Shown: piece after piece, positions 30,855 through 36,676 of the stretch
Layout: each line of letters starts with the position of its first letter
How positions within the stretch are numbered: position 1 is the stretch's first letter
Origin: an uncultured Candidatus Saccharibacteria bacterium
GTDB taxonomy: Bacteria; Patescibacteriota; Saccharimonadia; Saccharimonadales; Saccharimonadaceae
Reading direction: 5' to 3'
Assembly: GCA_947307225.1 (NCBI GenBank)
Contig: CAMZIL010000006.1
Coordinates: forward strand, 1 to 46,333
DNA: 46,333 nt
Program-made: the position numbers and the translations under genes
The notes under the pieces: generated by a model
Told to the model about the DNA's origin: nothing
The model's database searches: none
Seen by the model: only the letters and a program-made list of their open reading frames with translations

Positions 30855-30884
30855 GAAAAAAGTACGCCCAGACTAAGCTGGGCG
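30855..30884 (-). terminator. Terminator with the stop codon in its loop
   Basis: On the minus strand CGCCCAG/CTGGGCG with loop CTTAGT; the TAG of the 30873 gene lies in the loop. TACTTTTTTC follows. Confidence 0.88.
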
Positions 30885-31196
30885 ATTAAAATCTTCTTTT
30901 GATAGTTGGTGCCTTAGGGCTAAGCGCTGACTATTCGCTCTTGCGAACGAAAACGCCAAGTACAGTAAAGCCTTTACGACGATAACTATCACCAGAAAAT
31001 AAACTATGCGGAGAAAAACAATGTCTCCAGGTTGGAATGAAAATAAAAGTAAGATAAATATGCCGGTTATAATCCCGCTAAAGATTGCTATAGAAACACA
31101 ATCAAAGCAGAGCTGTCGGTATATTTCGATCAAGCTGAAGCCGCGAAAATCGCCATCACCCCAGTATTTCTTTCTCATTTTCATCATAATGATCAT
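30873..31196 (-). CDS. Small two-helix membrane protein
   Basis: A 107-aa protein with a basic Met/Lys N-terminus and two hydrophobic helices at about 35-54 and 60-80, then a basic cytoplasmic tail (SQRLALRHQLSKEDFNRPA). No family is recognised. The start is uncertain. AAAGGAG lies 20 nt before the ATG at 31196, separated by a 6-bp hairpin TGCTCG/CGAGCA, and an in-frame GTG at 31217 overlaps the ribosome site. The last codons and stop form the terminator hairpin. It is transcribed from promoter copy 3 of the four-member family. Confidence 0.6.
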   Translation of the reverse strand: MIIMMKMRKKYWGDGDFRGFSLIEIYRQLCFDCVSIAIFSGIITGIFILLLFSFQPGDIVFLRIVYFLVIVIVVKALLYLAFSFARANSQRLALRHQLSKEDFNRPA

Positions 31197-31260
31197 GCTC
31201 GCCCGGCGAACGAGCACTCCTTTCACTGCATGCCGGTGGGAATAAGGGGTATATCTATAT

Positions 31261-31289
31261 ATTATAGCACAAACGATGCTAAAAGTCAA
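31261..31289 (-). promoter_or_regulatory. Promoter copy 3 of the TTGACTTTT...TTTGTGCTATAAT family
   Basis: On the minus strand TTGACT (31289-31284), 17 bp, TATAAT (31266-31261) with extended TGC. It drives the 30873 gene. Confidence 0.85.
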
Positions 31290-31298
31290 TCAGGGTGA

Positions 31299-31304
31299 TA
31301 TAAT
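31299..31304 (+). promoter_or_regulatory. -10 element of the ABC-F gene, leaderless arrangement
   Basis: TATAAT ends 7 nt before the ATG at 31312. This decides against an in-frame ATG at 31276, which would lie upstream of the predicted transcript start. Confidence 0.65.
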
Positions 31305-31311
31305 AAGCGTC

Positions 31312-32955
31312 ATGAAAGCCGAGCATTTGGTACTGAATTTTGGCGCGAATAAAATCTATGATGATTGTAGCTTTCATTTTGACGCCCAGGACAAAATTGG
31401 CATTGTTGGCGTTAACGGCGCCGGTAAATCGACACTAATCAAAGTGATTCTCGGCGAACAAAAGTTGGATGACGGAAAAATTGAGCTGCCGAGCCTACGC
31501 ATCGGATACCTGCCGCAGGAAATCCGTATCGAATCCGAGCACGACGATGTTACGGTCTGGAATTATATCGCGGCCGGTCGCCCGGTGGACGAGCTCCAGG
31601 AGCAACTCAATCAGGAGTACGAGAAACTGGCGAAATATCCGGAGTCTAATGCTATTATGGATCGAATCATGAAGCTGCAAGACCTGATTGATTCGTATGA
31701 TGTCGCTAATTTCGATTACGAGTTACTGAAAATTGTAGAGAAGATGCAACTCCAAGATCTAGTCGATTCAAAAATGAGCCAGTTGTCGGGCGGCCAAAAA
31801 TCAAAGGTCGCATTCGCAAAAGTCTTATTTGAGAATGCCGGGCTACTCCTCTTGGATGAGCCAACCAACCACCTCGACGTCGAGACGAAAGATTTTGTCG
31901 CAAATTATCTCCGCAACTATCGCGGTATGGTGCTCGTAATTAGCCACGATACGGGCTTCTTGGACGTCGTCACGAACAAGACGCTGTTCGTAAATAAAAC
32001 TACCCACAAGATGAAGACATACGACGGCAACTATACTACATTCCGTCGTCGTTATGCCGAAGAAATGGCCGAGCAGGACCGTCGCGTGACCGAACAGGAA
32101 CGTGAGATCAAACGGATTCGCGAGTTCGTTGAACGTGCCCGTAACGCGAAACGCAGTAATTACTCGCTGATTCGACAGGGGCACGTACGCGAAAAGATGC
32201 TGGACAAGAAGCTCGAAGAACTTGAGGTGCGCGAGAAGGAATACCAGAAGGTGGCCGTAAACATCTCGCCGGCAAAACAGTCCGGCAAAACGCCACTCGA
32301 GCTCCAGAATATTAGCTTCCATTACGACGGGAAGCCTCAGCTATATGACAAGATATCCGTCCAGCTTACGCGCGGTGAGAAATTCCTTATCGTTGGCGAG
32401 AACGGTATCGGCAAGTCCACGCTGCTCAAGCTAATCGTCGGCCAGCTCCAGCCGGACGAAGGCTCAATCATCTTTAGTCAAAACACTACGACTGCATACT
32501 ATGCTCAGGAGTTCGAAATTCTAGATGAGAATCGTACTATCCTTGAGAATGTTCGCAGTTATGACTTTACGGATACGGATATGCGCGGAATACTGAGTAA
32601 TTTCCTCTTCGCCGGAGACGACGTAAACAAGCAAGTCAAAGTCTTAAGCCCGGGCGAAAAGGCACGCGTGGCGCTCTGTAAAATCCTAACCAAGCGCGCA
32701 AACCTTATCATCCTTGATGAGCCGACCAACCATTTTGACCCAGAGACGCAAAAGATTATCGGCGAAAACTTCCGCGACTATGACGGCACGATAATTATGG
32801 TTAGCCATAACCCGTCCTTCGTCGAGCAGGTCGGCATTACGCGCATGCTGATCATACCAAGCCACGAGCCGGATCAGCCAGCAATCCCAATCATCAAAAA
32901 CTATTCTCGCGAATTGCTTGAATATTACTACTATCTGAACTCAGATCTAGTTTAG
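31312..32955 (+). CDS. ABC-F family ATPase
   Basis: A 547-aa soluble protein with two ABC ATPase domains and no membrane segment, the hallmark of ABC-F translation factors such as EttA, Uup or antibiotic-protection proteins. The first domain has Walker A GVNGAGKST (33-41), signature LSGGQKS and Walker B LLLLDEPTNHLD. The linker region is Arg/Lys/Glu-rich. The second has GENGIGKST, LSPGEKARVALCKIL in place of LSGGE/Q, and LIILDEPTNHFD. These proteins act at the ribosomal E site. The subclass is not assigned. The ATG lies 7 nt from the -10, so it is leaderless. Its end overlaps the convergent 32947 gene by 9 nt. Confidence 0.92.
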   Translation: MKAEHLVLNFGANKIYDDCSFHFDAQDKIGIVGVNGAGKSTLIKVILGEQKLDDGKIELPSLRIGYLPQEIRIESEHDDVTVWNYIAAGRPVDELQEQLNQEYEKLAKYPESNAIMDRIMKLQDLIDSYDVANFDYELLKIVEKMQLQDLVDSKMSQLSGGQKSKVAFAKVLFENAGLLLLDEPTNHLDVETKDFVANYLRNYRGMVLVISHDTGFLDVVTNKTLFVNKTTHKMKTYDGNYTTFRRRYAEEMAEQDRRVTEQEREIKRIREFVERARNAKRSNYSLIRQGHVREKMLDKKLEELEVREKEYQKVAVNISPAKQSGKTPLELQNISFHYDGKPQLYDKISVQLTRGEKFLIVGENGIGKSTLLKLIVGQLQPDEGSIIFSQNTTTAYYAQEFEILDENRTILENVRSYDFTDTDMRGILSNFLFAGDDVNKQVKVLSPGEKARVALCKILTKRANLIILDEPTNHFDPETQKIIGENFRDYDGTIIMVSHNPSFVEQVGITRMLIIPSHEPDQPAIPIIKNYSRELLEYYYYLNSDLV

Positions 32956-33537
32956 CCAGCGTTTTTCGGTCTGAGCACGTAGAATACGCGTCGCTTTCGG
33001 GCAGTGACGGACTAATGCGCGATAAATCGGAACTTCATAAGCTTCAAATTCTTCGTCTTCATGAGTGGCGCTATGGGCATAAAAACGGTTTCGACGAATG
33101 CTCTGCATGTGACGCTCGGATAAGTGATCTGTTTTTCGAGCGTAGTATTTAATCGCCGTCTCCGGATAACCGAGTAGCTCTCCAATGCGGCTGTCAATTT
33201 CTGCTGAATCGCCTTTGGCCCAAAGAGAAAGAAATGCATCGCGCAATTCCGCGGCTTTTTTATGCGATCGGCCAATGAAGTACATGGTATAGGTGACCTC
33301 ATTAACGGTGCGTTTATAAAAGATGATCTGGAGGCCAAGATTCTGAACTTTTTGGGTGAATAGCCACAATTCGCGTTCATTCATATCGGCACCCTTGAAA
33401 GCGCCAAGCATAGAGGGCTTTATACCGATAACGACGCCAACTATCGAAGCTAAATCAGTTGCAATACTAGCCTTTTCGCGCTCACCGCGCAGCATAAAAC
33501 GCTCGAGCGAACGGAGGCCTTTATTGCGATTAAACAT
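32947..33537 (-). CDS. Hypothetical protein, 196 aa
   Basis: A soluble basic protein with an Arg/Lys-rich start (MFNRNKGLRSLERFMLRGE) and a basic C-terminus (CPKATRILRAQTEKRW). A central segment IGELLGYPETAIKYYARK may be helical. I do not recognise a family. The start at 33537 is chosen because TATAAT at 33549-33544 ends 6 nt upstream, predicting a leaderless message; the longer frame upstream lacks support. Its 3' end overlaps the ABC-F gene by 9 nt in convergent orientation, with no hairpin between them. Confidence 0.72.
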   Translation of the reverse strand: MFNRNKGLRSLERFMLRGEREKASIATDLASIVGVVIGIKPSMLGAFKGADMNERELWLFTQKVQNLGLQIIFYKRTVNEVTYTMYFIGRSHKKAAELRDAFLSLWAKGDSAEIDSRIGELLGYPETAIKYYARKTDHLSERHMQSIRRNRFYAHSATHEDEEFEAYEVPIYRALVRHCPKATRILRAQTEKRWLN

Positions 33538-33543
33538 GTCTAC

Positions 33544-33549
33544 ATTATA
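33544..33549 (-). promoter_or_regulatory. Extended -10 of the 32947 gene, leaderless arrangement
   Basis: TGCTATAAT on the minus strand, hexamer ends 6 nt before the ATG at 33537. Confidence 0.65.
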
Positions 33550-33614
33550 GCAGAAGCCGCTTATGTTTGAGCACTGAGAAATCGGAGCATATAATGAATA
33601 TAACCTTGCCCGAG

Positions 33615-33623
33615 AGGAGGTGA
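33615..33623 (+). promoter_or_regulatory. Full-length Shine-Dalgarno AGGAGGTGA
   Basis: A near-perfect complement of the 16S rRNA 3' end, but no start codon at a normal distance opens the long downstream frame. The nearest ATG is at 33637, 16 nt after AGGAGG and in another frame. Confidence 0.5.
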
Positions 33624-33636
33624 TTCGTTTTCGGAC

Positions 33637-34037
33637 ATGTTCATTCAAGACGCAAAAAGCAGGTCAATACTAACCGTCATCATCTTCTGTTCCCAAAAAA
33701 CGTATGGAATGAAGCGGGAGACGACGCGAAGTATATCCGAAGCATCTTCATTGTAGAGCTTCCGTGCGATGTTCATGAAGATCTCCATAGAGAGCTTAGC
33801 CACAGATTAGGCAAATACAATGACATATCAGTAAAAGATTTACCTCAAAAGTCGCTACTTAAATCGATCGCTCGTCGCATACAGAGCAACGAGGATCAAT
33901 TTAGGAAGAAACCGGCGAAAGACAAAATGATATGGCTGAGAAAACAGTTGCTTAATAAAAAGAAAAGTCCTTATATGAAGAGATTGATGGACCGCGAGAT
34001 CGAGTTTTTGCGCAAACACGAGGGGGAGTGCGCCTAG
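33637..34037 (+). pseudogene. Small basic protein gene with apparent frameshift
   Basis: A long open frame runs from just after a TGA at 33621 to a TAG at 34035 but contains no ATG, GTG or TTG near its 5' end. Its translation looks like a real protein (KKQVNTNRHHLLFPKNVWNE... then KYIRSIFIVELPCDVHEDLH, ending with a Lys/Arg-rich tail). The ATG at 33637 (MFIQDAK...) is one base out of frame. Adding one A to the A5 run at 33654-33658 would join the two into a protein of about 133 aa. It is therefore either a recent 1-nt deletion, a sequencing error, slippage at the A-run, or a non-standard start. A strong Shine-Dalgarno remains. Confidence 0.6.
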
Positions 34038-34048
34038 CACTCCCTTTT
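34024..34048 (+). terminator. Terminator with the stop codon at its loop
   Basis: GGGAGTGC/GCACTCCC 8-bp stem, loop GCCTA, then TTTTCTG. The TAG at 34035-34037 spans the loop and first base of the 3' arm. Confidence 0.88.
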
Positions 34049-34054
34049 CTGTGC

Positions 34055-34060
34055 TAAAAT
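34055..34060 (+). promoter_or_regulatory. Extended -10 of the 34081 gene, fused to the terminator
   Basis: TGTGCTAAAAT directly follows the terminator T-tract; the leader is about 14 nt with AAGGAG. Confidence 0.55.
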
Positions 34061-34080
34061 AAACACAAGGAGAATAAATA

Positions 34081-35073
34081 ATGGACGAAAATAATAACGG
34101 GCCAACCGCGGGCATCATCGGCCAAGATGTTCCGTCCGATAGCCAAAACACAGGCGGCACTATCTTTGACAGCTCTAAATTTACGGGTGAACAGAAAAAC
34201 GAGCAGGGCCTAGTGCTCAATCAGAAAACCGAAAAGCCAAAAGGACAGAATCCATTCACGAAGTGGCAGTTCTGGGCGATTACTAGTGGCGTTATCCTAC
34301 TCGCATCCGCAGCGGCGATCGTCATTCTATGTATTATCTTTGACGGCAGAGTAAAGAATGCCGAGAGCGTTGCAAGCTACGACCTAGCGACAAACAACGC
34401 GAATAATGTCGTTGGGGATTTTGATAAGGCATTCAGCGATGTTCTGTCCGACGCGTACGGTACAATGACAACTTCGACGACTAGGGTTTATCCTACGGAA
34501 GAAGAAATCACTAAGTCGAAAGAACAGTGTTTGGGTCGCTTTGGCGTAGATGCCGACGATATCGAATTCGTCACGACTTTGAAAACCGGTGCCGAGCTAA
34601 TGAGCAGCGGTCAAAACGTTGCGCAGGCAAAAGAAAGACTCGATAGGGCGATTGCTAGCTATACAGCAGCTACTACATCAATCGCAAAATGCCGCGAAGA
34701 CATCCTTGCGCCAGTGCTAAAGAAATTCAAGATAGAGCTAGGCGATCTAGAAGTCATCGAATCCGAGAGCAACTCTAGCTATGTAGAACTTTCGCAAATC
34801 GTTAAAGTCACTAACAATTCAGGCAAAGACGTAAGCTCAATTTCGATTACGTTCGATATCGTCGACCGTAATGGCGTAAGCGTAAGAACGAAAACCACGA
34901 CGTACTACGGCTACTCCGACAACAAAGTGTTCGCATCAGGCGATACGATTGAAATGGATATATATAATAGTTACTCAAGGCATATTACTACAAAAGAATC
35001 CGCTAAAACAGAGAAAGGCTACAAGGCCGTACTGAAATCGGTGATCGCATCGTACGCATACACGAGGTATTAA
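34081..35073 (+). CDS. Single-pass anchored protein with FxLYD-like domain
   Basis: A 330-aa protein. Residues 1-60 are a Gly/Asn/Thr-rich cytoplasmic region, one transmembrane helix lies at about 63-87, and about 240 residues are exported. The middle is helical with two Cys (EQCLGRFG, AKCREDI). The C-terminal ~100 residues (QIVKVTNNSGKDVSSISITFD, then IVDRNG) resemble the beta-sandwich FxLYD-type domain found on bacterial surface lipoproteins. Function is unknown. AAGGAG is 8 nt before the ATG. It lies directly upstream of the rpsL terminator-promoter junction. Confidence 0.7.
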   Translation: MDENNNGPTAGIIGQDVPSDSQNTGGTIFDSSKFTGEQKNEQGLVLNQKTEKPKGQNPFTKWQFWAITSGVILLASAAAIVILCIIFDGRVKNAESVASYDLATNNANNVVGDFDKAFSDVLSDAYGTMTTSTTRVYPTEEEITKSKEQCLGRFGVDADDIEFVTTLKTGAELMSSGQNVAQAKERLDRAIASYTAATTSIAKCREDILAPVLKKFKIELGDLEVIESESNSSYVELSQIVKVTNNSGKDVSSISITFDIVDRNGVSVRTKTTTYYGYSDNKVFASGDTIEMDIYNSYSRHITTKESAKTEKGYKAVLKSVIASYAYTRY

Positions 35074-35079
35074 ACGCAG

Positions 35080-35105
35080 GCGCCCCAAAAGGGCGCTTGT
35101 TTTTT
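35080..35105 (+). terminator. Terminator of the 34081 gene
   Basis: GCGCCC/GGGCGC stem with a CAAAA loop, then TTGTTTTTT, which also supplies the rpsL -35 box. Confidence 0.88.
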
Positions 35106-35125
35106 ATGCAGAAATCTGCTACAAT
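35097..35125 (+). promoter_or_regulatory. Promoter of rpsL-rpsG, merged with the terminator
   Basis: TTGTTT (35097-35102), 17 bp, TACAAT (35120-35125) with an extended TGC. The -35 is formed by the terminator T-tract. Confidence 0.7.
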
Positions 35126-35144
35126 ACCAGATAAGAGTTTCGTT

Positions 35145-35211
35145 AGCTCTATTTTGTTAATGCTGGACAGATAGAGCTTTACAGCAATATAAATTATTAA
35201 ATAAAGGATTT
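35145..35211 (+). ncRNA. Structured leader of rpsL, str-leader family
   Basis: AGCTCTAT (35145-35152) pairs with ATAGAGCT (35171-35178), 8 bp. TGCTG in the loop (35161-35165) can also pair with CAGCA (35182-35186) outside it, giving a possible pseudoknot. The element then runs through AAATTATTAA to the ATAAAGGA ribosome site, as in the fusA and tuf leaders. Confidence 0.5.
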
Positions 35212-35214
35212 TTT

Positions 35215-35628
35215 GTGCCTACAATCAATCAGTTAGTGCGTAAGCCACGCCAGACCGCTGCAAAAAAGAGCAAAGCTCCTGCACTCGGTTCTATCGTGAA
35301 TACGCTCAAGACCCGCTATTACAAGCAGGCTGCTCCACTTAAGCGTGGTGTTTGTATTAAAGTTACTACCAAGACTCCAAAGAAACCTAACTCCGCTCTC
35401 CGCAAGGTCGCTCGTGTTCGTTTGACTAACGGTCAGGAAGTTTGGGCTTACATTGGCGGTGAAGGTCACAACCTCCAGGAGCACGCAGTTGTGCTCGTTC
35501 GCGGTGGTCGTGTTCCTGATCTTCCAGGTGTCCGCTATCATATCGTCCGTGGTACCCTCGATCTTCAGGGTGTCCAGGGCCGCAAGCAGGGTCGCTCCAA
35601 GTATGGTGCGAAGAAGGAGGATAAGTAG
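35215..35628 (+). CDS. rpsL: Ribosomal protein uS12
   Basis: A 137-aa protein of the decoding centre. It begins [12 protein letters not shown] and contains the diagnostic [17 protein letters not shown] (near 50-66) with the streptomycin-determinant Lys in KKPNSA, and [19 protein letters not shown] near 102-120. It uses a GTG start; the AAAGGA site lies 6 nt upstream within a conserved-looking leader. It is followed two bases later by rpsG. Confidence 0.98.
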   Translation: MPTINQLVRKPRQTAAKKSKAPALGSIVNTLKTRYYKQAAPLKRGVCIKVTTKTPKKPNSALRKVARVRLTNGQEVWAYIGGEGHNLQEHAVVLVRGGRVPDLPGVRYHIVRGTLDLQGVQGRKQGRSKYGAKKEDK

Positions 35629-35630
35629 TT

Positions 35631-36110
35631 ATGCCACGTAAAGTAACCGCAAGCCTTCAGCGCAAGGTTTCTCCAGATCGCAAATATCAGAGCGTTCTCG
35701 TTCAACGCCTCATCAATAAGTCTATGCTTGATGGTAAAAAGCACGTCGCAGAGCGCGCAGTATACGCCGCAATCGAAGGTGCTGCAAAGAAATTGAAGAG
35801 CGAAAACCCAGTTGAGGTTCTCGAGCAGGCTATCAAGAACGTTAGCCCAGATTTCGAAGTTAAGTCCCGCCGCGTCGGTGGTGCAAACTACCAGATTCCA
35901 TTCCCAATCGCTGGCCATCGCCAGTTACATTTCGCAATGAGCTGGATGGTTCAGGCCGCTCGCGCGCGCTCTGGCATGCCATATGCAAAGCGTCTCGAGG
36001 CTGAAATCGTCGATGCTTACAACGAAGCAGGTGCTGCCTTCAAGAAGAAGGAAGACTGTCATCGTATGGCCGAAGCAAACCGTGCATTCGCACACTTTGC
36101 ACGCGGCTAA
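35631..36110 (+). CDS. rpsG: Ribosomal protein uS7
   Basis: A 159-aa primary binder of the 16S 3' major domain. MPRKVTASLQRKVSPDRKYQSVLVQRLINKSMLDGKKHVAERAVY and the C-terminal RMAEANRAFAHFARG are typical of the family; length is normal (about 156). It begins two bases after rpsL with an AGGAGG-like site inside the rpsL 3' end. In most bacteria fusA follows directly, but here a bidirectional terminator and 5.4 kb of unrelated genes separate them. Confidence 0.98.
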   Translation: MPRKVTASLQRKVSPDRKYQSVLVQRLINKSMLDGKKHVAERAVYAAIEGAAKKLKSENPVEVLEQAIKNVSPDFEVKSRRVGGANYQIPFPIAGHRQLHFAMSWMVQAARARSGMPYAKRLEAEIVDAYNEAGAAFKKKEDCHRMAEANRAFAHFARG

Positions 36111-36122
36111 TCGCAATAGCAT

Positions 36123-36164
36123 TAAAAAATCCAGTTCCGATAATAAGGAGCTGGATTTTTTTAG
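36123..36164. terminator. Bidirectional terminator after rpsG
   Basis: ATCCAGTTCC pairs with GGAGCTGGAT (one wobble), loop of 8, A-run before and T-run after. Confidence 0.9.
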
Positions 36165-36179
36165 TTGCGCTAATAGAAG

Positions 36180-36488
36180 TTAAATATAAGGACGAGGCGA
36201 ATCCTCGTCATCGGGGGCATCATCCTGAACTGACATCATTTTCGTAGATTCGGGCTCACGATAAGAGCTTACAGAGACGACATTAGATACGTCGTATTCG
36301 TGCTGAATTGAGACCGAATGATCATGGTCAGACTCTGCATAATCAGGAGACATCTCGGGAATGAGCGTAAACTCCTCAGTGGCGTCGTTGTCAAAAAAGA
36401 CAACATAGCCGTTGCGTTCTGACGAAATAAACCAAAACGCAACAATAGATAGCGCAACAACTAATGAAACGGCAATGTACTTTTTCAT
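36180..36488 (-). CDS. Small signal-anchored protein
   Basis: A 102-aa protein with an N-terminal signal or anchor helix at about residues 4-21 (IAVSLVVALSIVAFWFI) and an acidic, low-complexity exported tail rich in Asp, Ser and Glu. No family is recognised. GGGGGAGG lies upstream of the ATG, and TATAAT at 36537-36532 is a likely -10. It is divergent from the adhesin gene. Confidence 0.7.
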   Translation of the reverse strand: MKKYIAVSLVVALSIVAFWFISSERNGYVVFFDNDATEEFTLIPEMSPDYAESDHDHSVSIQHEYDVSNVVSVSSYREPESTKMMSVQDDAPDDEDSPRPYI

Positions 36489-36531
36489 CCGTTTTAACCT
36501 CCCCCGTTATTATTGGAATAAAACCAAGATC

Positions 36532-36537
36532 ATTATA
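36532..36537 (-). promoter_or_regulatory. -10 element of the 36180 gene
   Basis: TATAAT on the minus strand, leader of about 38 nt containing GGGGGAGG. Confidence 0.55.
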
Positions 36538-36586
36538 TCACAGATAGGGCGCCGATCGAGCTACTGACGAATTTTGAAAAATGCTA

Positions 36587-36615
36587 TTGCTTTTTAGTCA
36601 AAACGCATGTTTAAT
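36587..36615 (+). promoter_or_regulatory. Promoter of the adhesin gene
   Basis: TTGCTT (36587-36592), 17 bp, TTTAAT (36610-36615). The leader of about 55 nt has only a weak GAGGGAAAG site. Confidence 0.55.
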
Positions 36616-36676
36616 AGTAGTAGAGTGTTAGGAAAATAAAAAAGGTCAAAATTGCGAGGGAAAGAATTTTACCCTG

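Noticed and set aside
33652-33660. Programmed -1 frameshift at the A5 run
   Set aside because: The zero-frame reading is GCA AAA AGC, not the canonical A AAA AAG heptamer, and no stimulatory structure is obvious; a simple 1-nt deletion is the simpler explanation.
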